From assembly GCA_031283145.1 (NCBI GenBank), contig JAITCJ010000082.1, positions 1 to 6,609 of the forward strand: a stretch of 6,609 nt of DNA, written 5' to 3'. Positions within the stretch are counted from its first letter, which is position 1; the number at the start of each line of letters is the position of its first letter. The DNA comes from Holophagales bacterium (lineage in GTDB: Bacteria; Acidobacteriota; Holophagae; Holophagales; Holophagaceae). The position numbers and the translations under genes were made by a program. Under the pieces are notes generated by a model that worked only from the letters and a program-made list of their open reading frames with translations, was not told the origin of the DNA and ran no database searches. Of this stretch, positions 1 through 4,645 are shown in pieces.

Positions 1-278
1 TTGACATAGTGAGCGCCGCAGCGTTGAGCTTGTTCGGCGATTAGTTCCTGAGCCTGCGGCTTGGTGCCGACGAACATGAAACTTTTGCCTTCGGAAGCGG
101 CTTTTGTGACAAAGTTTGCCGCGTGATTCCAAAGGCGCAGGGTCTTTTGCAGGTCTATGATATAGATGCTGTTTCTGGCGCCGAATATATAAGGTTTCAT
201 CTTTGGGTTCCAGCGTTTTGTCTGGTGACCAAAGTGAACGCCCGCTTCAAGCAGTTCTTTCATTTGAATCGCAGCCAT
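1..278 (-). CDS. rpsB: 30S ribosomal protein S2, N-terminal part (runs off the left edge)
   Basis: S2 is a small-subunit protein of the 30S head/body junction, required for binding of S1 and for initiation. Reading leftward from the ATG at 278-276, 92 codons are visible before the window ends. The N-terminus has the S2 hallmarks: [20 protein letters not shown] at residues 6-25, then [20 protein letters not shown] at 27-46, and [12 protein letters not shown] at 69-80. A GAGGAGG Shine-Dalgarno lies at 284-290, five bases before the ATG, which fixes the start. It is the third gene of an rplM-rpsI-rpsB run; tsf would be the expected next gene, but it lies outside the window. Nothing abnormal is visible in the part seen. 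Family assignment is essentially certain; only the C-terminal part is missing because of the window edge. Confidence 0.97.
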   Translation of the reverse strand, partial: MAAIQMKELLEAGVHFGHQTKRWNPKMKPYIFGARNSIYIIDLQKTLRLWNHAANFVTKAASEGKSFMFVGTKPQAQELIAEQAQRCGAHYV

Positions 279-317
279 GATGGCCTCCTCAAAAAATCGC
301 AGCTCTGCCGCGTTTGG

Positions 318-344
318 GATTAAAGGCGGCTTGCCGCCCGAATC
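318..344 (-). promoter_or_regulatory. GC-rich hairpin in the rpsB leader
   Basis: A compact stem (GGCGGC at 325-330 against GCCGCC at 333-338, or 5 bp with a CTTG tetraloop) is flanked by a second short pairing, GATT 318-321 with AATC 341-344. On the minus strand it lies about 45 bases ahead of the rpsB start and is followed by TTTAATC. It could be an attenuator or part of an S2 autoregulatory leader. I do not recognise a named S2 leader motif here; the call rests only on the base pairing and position. Confidence 0.4.
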
Positions 345-373
345 GCCCCCTAGGTGGGAGCCGTGAAACAATA

Positions 374-396
374 ACGGGGAGAACACATCTCCCCGT
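374..396 (-). terminator. Hairpin after rpsI, possible partial terminator
   Basis: A perfect 9-bp stem (374-382 with 388-396, sequence ACGGGGAGA paired to TCTCCCCGT) closes a 5-base loop, starting 20 bases past the rpsI stop codon. On the minus strand it is followed by TATTGTTTC, a poor U-tract, so complete rho-independent termination is doubtful. Since rpsB follows in the same direction with no obvious promoter of its own, this is more likely a partial terminator, processing site or mRNA stabiliser that sets the ratio of L13/S9 to S2 expression. That role is inference. Confidence 0.5.
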
Positions 397-415
397 GAAA
401 AGGAATAAAAACAAA

Positions 416-808
416 TTAACGCTTGCTGAACTGGAACCTGCGGCGAGCACCCATCCGACCGGGTTTTTTACGTTCTTTCATTCGCGGGTCGCGTGTCAGG
501 AGGCCGGCATGGCGCAACATGGATTTAAGTTGTTCGTTATAGGAAAGGAGGGCGCGTGATAATCCCATGCGGATGGCCGATGCCTGACCTGCGGGGCCGC
601 CCCCAAGCACTGTTACTACCATGTCGAACTTGCCCATCATGTCGGACAGTGTCAATGGTTGATGAACCACCATGCGCAGCACAGCATTGGGGAAATAATT
701 TTCGAGAGTGCGGCCATTTACTGTGACCTTACCTGTGCCGGGCCGCAGGAAAACGCGCGCGATACTTGTTTTACGACGTCCTGTTCCATAGTGCTGGGTA
801 ATTGCCAT
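416..808 (-). CDS. rpsI: 30S ribosomal protein S9
   Basis: S9 sits in the head of the 30S subunit, and its extended C-terminal tail reaches the P-site tRNA. The 130-residue product has the usual family length. It shows the N-terminal [20 protein letters not shown] (residues 7-26), the NGR turn (31-33), the glycine-rich [20 protein letters not shown] segment (67-86) and the basic tail ending FQFSKR, in which the terminal S-K-R is the tRNA-contacting end. The ATG at 808 is preceded by GAGG at 816-819 with 7-base spacing. It lies 18 bases downstream of rplM, the near-universal L13-S9 pair, and both are surely cotranscribed. No defect is seen. Confidence 0.98.
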   Translation of the reverse strand: MAITQHYGTGRRKTSIARVFLRPGTGKVTVNGRTLENYFPNAVLRMVVHQPLTLSDMMGKFDMVVTVLGGGPAGQASAIRMGLSRALLSYNEQLKSMLRHAGLLTRDPRMKERKKPGRMGARRRFQFSKR

Positions 809-826
809 GTGTTTACCTCTTGTGTA

Positions 827-1261
827 TTACAGTTGGATATTCAGTGTTTCAGGTTGCTGGGCTTGATGTGAATGATTGGGTCCCGCATATACCTTGAGTT
901 TGCGGTAAAACTGGCGGCCTAGAGGACCTTTTGGCAACATGCACTTTACAGCCTGCTCAATAACTCTGGTTGGGTAAGTCTGCATCATTTTATCCGCACG
1001 GACTTGCTTCATGCTGCCAGGTTGAGGCGTGACGCGCCTATAGTGCTTTTGCGTGAGTTTGTTGCCTGTGAGTACGACTTTTTCAGCATTTATTACGACA
1101 ACGTGATCACCGGTATCAAGGAAAGGTGTCCAGGATGGCTTTGTCTTGCCCATCAGAACTTCAGCGACAATGGTACTTAAACGGCCAACGGGAATGCCCG
1201 TGGCGTCCACAAGGTACCACTTACGCTCAATTTCTTTGGCTTTTGGAAAAAATGTACTCAT
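827..1261 (-). CDS. rplM: 50S ribosomal protein L13
   Basis: L13 is an early-assembly 50S protein that binds 23S rRNA. The 144-residue protein matches the family length. Visible motifs are KWYLVDATGIPVGRLST (residues 14-30), the DTGDHVVVINAEKVVLTGNK stretch (49-68), MLPKGPLGR, and the diagnostic YAGPNHSHQAQQPE near the C-terminus. The frame stays open upstream to other ATGs (1267 and 1282), but GGAG at 1269-1272 sits 7 bases from the ATG at 1261 and only one base from the one at 1267. The protein beginning MSTFFPKAKEIERKW is also the usual L13 start, so 1261 is chosen. It is first in the rplM-rpsI-rpsB run, behind the promoter at 1340-1368. Confidence 0.97.
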   Translation of the reverse strand: MSTFFPKAKEIERKWYLVDATGIPVGRLSTIVAEVLMGKTKPSWTPFLDTGDHVVVINAEKVVLTGNKLTQKHYRRVTPQPGSMKQVRADKMMQTYPTRVIEQAVKCMLPKGPLGRQFYRKLKVYAGPNHSHQAQQPETLNIQL

Positions 1262-1292
1262 GACCATGCTCCAAATATGCAATCAGTGTAAA

Positions 1293-1320
1293 ACGCACAC
1301 GCATCGCGCTTGTGTGACGT
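1293..1320 (-). promoter_or_regulatory. Weak hairpin in the rplM 5' leader
   Basis: Within the roughly 70-base untranslated leader of rplM, CACAC at 1296-1300 can pair with GTGTG at 1312-1316, extended by ACG 1293-1295 against CGT 1318-1320 across a one-base bulge. L13 represses its own operon through the leader in some bacteria, so a structured leader is plausible, but this stem is short with an 11-base loop. Low confidence; no named motif is recognised. Confidence 0.25.
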
Positions 1321-1339
1321 ACAAAAGCGCAGAAAGAAA

Positions 1340-1368
1340 AGCATATCGTTGATGCTGTAAATAGTCAA
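1340..1368 (-). promoter_or_regulatory. Sigma-70-type promoter for the rplM-rpsI-rpsB run
   Basis: On the minus strand, TTGACT (1368-1363) and TATGCT (1345-1340) are separated by exactly 17 bases. The -35 box matches the TTGACA consensus at five of six positions, and the -10 box matches TATAAT at four of six. Transcription would start near 1333, giving a leader of about 70 bases before the rplM ATG at 1261. It is one of the two clear promoter-like pairs in the window and is placed exactly where a strong ribosomal-protein promoter is needed. Confidence 0.75.
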
Positions 1369-1508
1369 GGTGTTTTTTTAAAATGAGTGATGGCAGAAAT
1401 TTTTGATTTGAGGTAAGCTACATTTTCGCCCATGTTCGGGCGTGAGTTCATCGGGCCGACAGGCCCATAACCAACGAGAGGACCTGAAAAGGCCAGGTAG
1501 GAGGAAAC
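1369..1508 (+). promoter_or_regulatory. Leader region of the L25 gene with two short hairpins
   Basis: This is the L25 side of the divergent gap between rplM and L25. Two short stems are visible: CGCCC 1427-1431 with GGGCG 1438-1442, and GGGCC 1453-1457 with GGCCC 1462-1466 closing a GACA loop. A strong Shine-Dalgarno TAGGAGG (1498-1504) sits 4 bases before the ATG at 1509. I could not find a convincing -35/-10 pair on the plus strand, although the AT-rich stretch at about 1371-1425 is where it should be. The GC-rich stems may form a structured mRNA leader; no named motif is recognised. Confidence 0.35.
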
Positions 1509-2117
1509 ATGGAAGATGCCATTGCTGTCAGCTTGCGTACGGAAATCGGCAAGTCCGCGAATCGGAAACTGCGCAGGGAGGGATTGATTCCGGCCACGGT
1601 CTATGGTCTTGGCGAGGATGCCGTTTCTCTTAAAATCAGCCCAAAAATTGTCGCCCGTGTGCTTTCTTCGCCCACAGGCATGAACAGTTTGATTTACTTA
1701 CAGCGTGAGGGAACGGATATCAAGCGGCATGTGATCATCAAATCTTTGCAACGCAACCCGATAACCGGCCGCTTGATTCACGTTGACTTCATGCGGGTTG
1801 ATCCCAAACATAAAATTCGCGTTCATGTGCCGATTCACCTTGTCGGAACACCGGTTGGAATTAAGGAAGGCGGGATATTGGAATTTGTTCAGCGCGAAAT
1901 CGAAATTGAATGTCTGCCAAACCTGATTCCCGCTCACGTTGACGTGGATATTTCTCATCTCAGGATCGCGGAAAATATTCGTCTGGACGAAATCAAGCTG
2001 CCGGAAAACATTGCGAACATGGGTGTCCCGCACAGCGTTATCTGCATTATTCATGGTCAGAAAGCCGAAGAAGCCGCAGCGGAAGCCACAGCGGAAGGGG
2101 GCCCTTCCAATAGTTGA
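1509..2117 (+). CDS. rplY: 50S ribosomal protein L25, general stress protein CTC type
   Basis: L25/CTC binds 5S rRNA at the central protuberance of the 50S subunit. The 202-residue product is the long two-domain form, not the short E. coli type. The N-terminal 5S-binding barrel carries LRTEIGKSANRKLRREGLIP (residues 9-28, the family's G-K-x-x-x-R-x-L-R-x-x-G-x-I-P signature) followed by ATVYG. The second, TL5-like domain includes HVPIHLVGTPVGIKEGGILE (105-124), the V-G-x-x-x-G-x-x-x-G-G pattern, then EIECLPNLIPAHVDVDIS. The alanine/glutamate tail (about 184-196) is typical of CTC proteins. The ATG at 1509 is supported by TAGGAGG. Its end overlaps the pth frame. Often prs lies upstream of this gene; here rplM diverges instead. 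Confidence 0.95.
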   Translation: MEDAIAVSLRTEIGKSANRKLRREGLIPATVYGLGEDAVSLKISPKIVARVLSSPTGMNSLIYLQREGTDIKRHVIIKSLQRNPITGRLIHVDFMRVDPKHKIRVHVPIHLVGTPVGIKEGGILEFVQREIEIECLPNLIPAHVDVDISHLRIAENIRLDEIKLPENIANMGVPHSVICIIHGQKAEEAAAEATAEGGPSNS

Positions 2118-2700
2118 TACTGTTACAGCCGATCAATGGATTATTGTGCCTCTGGGCAACCCGGGTGATGAGTACACATGCACAAGACATAATTTAGGAC
2201 GCTTGATGCTTCAAAGATGGGTGGATGAACAGCGTTTGAAGCCATGTGTGATTCACAGTTTTAATTACGGAACAATTTATTCCTTGAATTATCCTTTGAT
2301 CGCCTTAGTGCCTTCCACCTACATGAATTTGAGCGGCAAGGCGGTTGTTGAAGCTGTGAGAAGCGGGTTCCCGACAGAGCGTATGCTGGTTATTTACGAT
2401 GATAAAGATTTGCCTCTTGGAACCGGCCGCCTTGTTAAAAATGGAAGTTCCGCCGGTCATAACGGACTTCAAAACATTATTGATGAAATTGGCGATGATG
2501 GCTTTATACGTCTGCGGCTTGGCATAGGCCCGTTTCAGCGCCCACTGCGGGAATGGGTACTGGGGGAGTGGACTTCTGATGAATGGGATGTAATAGAGAA
2601 AATGGACAATGGATTTTTAAAATTCATATCCTGCTTGACGAATAATCCTACAATTAACGATTTGCAAAACCGTGTTAATAATATTGCTTTTTGGCAATAA
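2053..2700 (+). CDS. pth: Peptidyl-tRNA hydrolase (start uncertain)
   Basis: Pth cleaves peptidyl-tRNA released from stalled ribosomes, freeing tRNA in the cytosol. Numbered from the ATG at 2053 (215 residues), all active-site elements are present: LGNPG (34-38), the catalytic histidine in TRHNLG (H46), TYMNLSG (N92), YDDKDLPLG (D116/D117) and GHNGL (N137), followed by RLRLGIG and VLGEW. The start is unclear. The only ATG that keeps the first beta strand (WIIV, 29-32) is at 2053; it overlaps L25 by 65 bases, lacks a Shine-Dalgarno, and adds a lysine/proline-rich extension. GTG at 2146 (184 residues) would cut into that strand. ATA at 2110 (196 residues, close to family length) follows a GGAAGGGG site at a good distance but would be a rare codon. 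The L25-pth-rpsF order is common. Function is sure; the 5' end is not. Confidence 0.9.
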   Translation: MVRKPKKPQRKPQRKGALPIVDTVTADQWIIVPLGNPGDEYTCTRHNLGRLMLQRWVDEQRLKPCVIHSFNYGTIYSLNYPLIALVPSTYMNLSGKAVVEAVRSGFPTERMLVIYDDKDLPLGTGRLVKNGSSAGHNGLQNIIDEIGDDGFIRLRLGIGPFQRPLREWVLGEWTSDEWDVIEKMDNGFLKFISCLTNNPTINDLQNRVNNIAFWQ

Positions 2701-2706
2701 AAACTC

Positions 2707-2735
2707 TTGTCAAAATGTATTTTTTGAGAGATACT
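2707..2735 (+). promoter_or_regulatory. Probable promoter for rpsF-rpsR-fabD
   Basis: TTGTCA (2707-2712, five of six matches to consensus) and GATACT (2730-2735, four of six) are 17 bases apart, just past the pth stop codon. Transcription would begin near 2742, about 70 bases before rpsF. This suggests S6 and S18 can be made independently of L25/pth. The pair was found by eye and has not been tested. Confidence 0.6.
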
Positions 2736-2741
2736 AATTAT

Positions 2742-2810
2742 TCGCGCCCTCATCAGGGGGCTCTCCTTGCTCTGACATAGTGTCGGGGCTTTATATCCAC
2801 AAGGAGGATT
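2742..2810 (+). promoter_or_regulatory. Structured rpsF leader
   Basis: This leader can fold GACA (2774-2777) with TGTC (2781-2784), and CCCT (2747-2750) with AGGG (2755-2758). In an alternative fold, GCCC (2746-2749) pairs with GGGC (2786-2789). It ends in a strong AAGGAGG site (2801-2807). Leaders before rpsF in many bacteria carry an S6:S18-binding autoregulatory element with a bulged CCG. I see no CCG in this segment, so membership in that known family is not supported. The competing pairings make regulation possible but unproven. Confidence 0.35.
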
Positions 2811-2813
2811 ATG

Positions 2814-3203
2814 ATGCGCCATTATGAAAGCATCTTTATAGCCGCTCCTACGTTGACTGAAGAACAGGTTGATGAGCTTGTCAAGTACTTCGAGAGGATC
2901 ATTGCCGAGCAGGGCGGCGAATTGTTCAAAACCGATCATTGGGGCCGTAAAAAGCTGGCTTACGATGTCCAGAAGTTCAGCGAGGGCTACTACACCTTGT
3001 TTGAGATAACTGCCGGACCTAAGCTGATTGCTGAATTAGAGCGGCGTTACCGCAATCACGAAAGCGTCATCAAGTACCTTTCCATTCGCATGGACGAAAT
3101 CCAACAGGCATCCGGACGCCAAAAGAGCCGATATGAACGCGAAAGCAGACGTAAGGCAGCGGCCGGAATCAAAGAACGCGCTCTTGACGAGGTGATGGGA
3201 TGA
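2814..3203 (+). CDS. rpsF: 30S ribosomal protein S6
   Basis: S6 binds with S18 to the platform of the 30S subunit. The N-terminus MRHYESIFI is the canonical start of the ferredoxin-like fold, and [19 protein letters not shown] (residues 43-61) matches the W-G-R-x-x-L-A-Y-x-I-x-K-x-x-x-G-x-Y signature, followed by [20 protein letters not shown]. Residues past about 95 form a charged, arginine/lysine-rich tail, longer than the conserved core. Two adjacent ATGs exist (2811 and 2814). GGAGG at 2803-2807 is 3 bases from the first and 6 from the second, so 2814 (129 residues) is preferred. The stop overlaps the rpsR start by 4 bases (ATGA), which implies translational coupling and fits the 1:1 S6:S18 complex. 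Confidence 0.97.
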   Translation: MRHYESIFIAAPTLTEEQVDELVKYFERIIAEQGGELFKTDHWGRKKLAYDVQKFSEGYYTLFEITAGPKLIAELERRYRNHESVIKYLSIRMDEIQQASGRQKSRYERESRRKAAAGIKERALDEVMG

Positions 3204-3460
3204 TGAAGAGAGGCAACGCAAAAAACAGAGCCAAAAAGAAGACTTTTGGCGGGAGGCGCAATAAATTCTGTAAATTTTGTGTAGAAAAATCCACAACGAT
3301 TGATTACAAAGACGTAAAAACACTAATGGCTTTCACGCCTGAGCGCAGCAAAGTATTGCCTCGCCGTACCAGCGGCGTTTGCGCCATGCACCAACGCATG
3401 TTGGTAGAGGCCATCAAGCGTGCGAGAAATATAGCGCTGCTTTCATTTACAACAGACTAG
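3200..3460 (+). CDS. rpsR: 30S ribosomal protein S18, zinc-binding type
   Basis: S18 pairs with S6 on the 30S platform. The 86-residue protein shows FCKFCVEK (residues 23-30), [12 protein letters not shown] (34-45) and [20 protein letters not shown] (57-76), all diagnostic. CxxC (C24, C27) and CxxH (C62, H65) make up the four zinc ligands of the C+ form of S18. The start ATG at 3200 lies inside the end of rpsF. GAGGTGAT (3189-3196), inside rpsF codons, can pair with the 16S 3' end at suitable spacing for 3200; a second ATG at 3203 is the alternative. In many genomes ssb lies between rpsF and rpsR, and rplI follows; both are absent here. Confidence 0.97.
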   Translation: MMKRGNAKNRAKKKTFGGRRNKFCKFCVEKSTTIDYKDVKTLMAFTPERSKVLPRRTSGVCAMHQRMLVEAIKRARNIALLSFTTD

Positions 3461-3461
3461 A

Positions 3462-3484
3462 GGGCTTGCGATACTTGCAAGCTC
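3462..3484 (+). terminator. Hairpin after rpsR, without a U-tract
   Basis: GGGCTTGC (3462-3469) pairs with GCAAGCTC (3477-3484) in an 8-bp stem with one G-U pair and a 7-base loop, starting 2 bases after the rpsR stop. The following bases are CTCTGCGTG with no T-run, so it is not a standard intrinsic terminator; it may protect the S6-S18 message or attenuate transcription into fabD. The rest of the 121-base gap before fabD has a T7 run at 3551-3557 but no clear promoter. Confidence 0.4.
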
Positions 3485-3581
3485 CTCTGCGTGAAACGCT
3501 CTGAAAACACTGGCTTTCCCCTTGGTGTATCCAGAAGAGGCAAACTCAGTTTTTTTAAAGTGCCGCCCGGCGAGGTTGATT

Positions 3582-4520
3582 ATGACTAAAGTCGCATGGT
3601 TGTTTCCGGGACAGGGGTCCCAGGCTGTGGGTATGGGTATGGCGTTTGCTCAAGCCTATCCATCCGCGGACAAGGTGTTAAAAGCAGCCGATGAAGCCCT
3701 TGGCTTCGAGTTATCTAAAATTATGGCCGAAGGTCCCGAAGAAACGCTGAAACTCACAGAACATACACAGCCCGCCATCCTTACCCATAGCACTATGGTT
3801 GTGGAGTCATGCGGCGCGAAGCTCCCAAAGCCGGATTATGTAGCAGGACATAGCTTGGGCGAATACAGCGCCCTGGTCGCGGCGGGTTCGATTGCTCACG
3901 CCGATGCTGTTCGCGCCGTCAGGGAGCGCGGACGTTCAATGCAGGAGGCGGTTCCGGTTGGCGTTGGAGCTATGGCCGCGATCATAGGCATGGCCGCGCC
4001 GGATGTAGAAGCTGGATGCCAGGATGCGGCAAAAGCCACAGGCAAGGTTGTTGTTCCCGCTAATTATAATGGAGCGGGGCAGATTGTTATCGCCGGCCAC
4101 GCCGAGGCCGTGGATGCCGCGATTGAGGTATTAAAGGGGAAAGGCGGACGCAAAATGATGAAGCTGCCTGTCAGCGCCCCGTTCCACAGTCCATTGATGG
4201 AACCAGCTCAAAAGGCTATGGAGCCTGTTCTGAGGGCTTTGGAATTCAAGACGCCAATATGTCCGCTGATTAACAATGTTGACGCGGTTCAGGTTACAGA
4301 CCCCGAAACAATATGTCAGGGATTGATTCGCCAGATTTCAGGCGCGGTACGCTGGGAAGCCATAATGAAATATTTGCTGTCTCAAAACGTAGCCACATTC
4401 ATTGAACTTGGACCAGGAAAGGTTTTGAGCGGTATAGCCTCAAGAATGGCAAAAGAGGCTGGCGTTGAAGTCAAAGTTGTATCAATAGGGAACCCGGAGG
4501 ACTTGAGTCAACAAAGCTGA
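3582..4520 (+). CDS. fabD: Malonyl-CoA:acyl-carrier-protein transacylase
   Basis: FabD moves malonyl groups from CoA to acyl carrier protein, supplying the extender unit of type II fatty-acid synthesis in the cytosol. The 312-residue product has the family length. It shows FPGQGSQ (residues 8-14), the nucleophile in GHSLGEYSA (S91), the carboxylate-binding arginine in RERGRSMQEAV (R116), the catalytic histidine in SAPFHSPLM (H202), RQISGAVRW with Q251, and the C-terminal ELGPGKVLSG. The frame is open upstream to a TTG at 3522, but the ATG at 3582 has GAGG (3572-3575) six bases ahead and starts MTKVAWLFPGQG as in homologues. Here it follows ribosomal genes and is not next to fabH, fabG or acpP. 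Its last codons form the left arm of a long palindrome. Confidence 0.96.
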   Translation: MTKVAWLFPGQGSQAVGMGMAFAQAYPSADKVLKAADEALGFELSKIMAEGPEETLKLTEHTQPAILTHSTMVVESCGAKLPKPDYVAGHSLGEYSALVAAGSIAHADAVRAVRERGRSMQEAVPVGVGAMAAIIGMAAPDVEAGCQDAAKATGKVVVPANYNGAGQIVIAGHAEAVDAAIEVLKGKGGRKMMKLPVSAPFHSPLMEPAQKAMEPVLRALEFKTPICPLINNVDAVQVTDPETICQGLIRQISGAVRWEAIMKYLLSQNVATFIELGPGKVLSGIASRMAKEAGVEVKVVSIGNPEDLSQQS

Positions 4521-4555
4521 AAAACAGACTGCGCTCTGTTTTTCAGCTTTGTTGA
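4508..4555. terminator. 21-bp perfect inverted repeat ending fabD
   Basis: Bases 4508-4528 are the exact reverse complement of 4535-4555, with a 6-base loop CTGCGC. The left arm begins in the final fabD codons and contains its stop (4518-4520). Both arms carry a five-base A or T run inside the stem. On the plus strand the arm ends CTTTGTTGAG and no separate T-tract follows; the T-run at 4539-4543 is itself part of the stem. It lies between two convergent genes (fabD and the M81 gene), where a bidirectional terminator or 3'-end stabiliser is expected. That function is inferred from position; the palindrome itself is certain. Confidence 0.75.
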
Positions 4556-4583
4556 GAGTGCTTTACCAGAGGCTGCACTACAG

Positions 4584-4603
4584 AAAATCACCAGGATGAT
4601 TTT
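4584..4603 (-). terminator. Small AT-rich hairpin downstream of the M81 gene
   Basis: AAAATCA (4584-4590) pairs with TGATTTT (4597-4603) around a 6-base loop. Read on the minus strand, it lies about 45 bases past the M81 stop codon. The stem is AT-rich and weak, and the T-run is part of the stem, so it is at best a minor terminator. The stronger palindrome at 4508-4555 is the next barrier for leftward transcription. Confidence 0.3.
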
Positions 4604-4604
4604 A

Positions 4605-4638
4605 AAGTTGACTGGCTATATAAGTTAATTGGCTATAA
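4605..4638. repeat. Two tandem 17-bp near-identical units
   Basis: Units 4605-4621 and 4622-4638 are directly adjacent and agree at 14 of 17 positions (both read AAGTT, then A/T-rich bases, then TGGCTATA). They lie between the palindrome after fabD and the M81 stop codon. The repeat could be a relic of slippage or a protein-binding site. On the plus strand it contains TTGACT and TATAAA, but these are 20 bases apart and point into the 3' end of an opposing gene, so I do not call a promoter. Confidence 0.55.
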
Positions 4639-4645
4639 AAAACGC

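Noticed and set aside
1391..1419. Possible promoter for L25 (TGGCAG to TAAGCT, 17 bases apart), also considered as a sigma-54 site
   Set aside because: The -35 box matches only two consensus bases, and the spacing and bases do not fit the sigma-54 -24/-12 pattern.
1698..2054. Minus-strand open frame of 118 codons within L25
   Set aside because: It lies wholly opposite L25, whose protein motifs are unmistakable; no independent support.
2535..2939. Minus-strand open frame across the pth-rpsF gap
   Set aside because: It overlaps two well-supported genes and their promoter, and its product resembles nothing known to me.
4608..4639. Plus-strand promoter TTGACT/TATAAA
   Set aside because: The spacer is 20 bases and it would fire into the 3' end of the opposing M81 gene; better explained by the tandem repeat.
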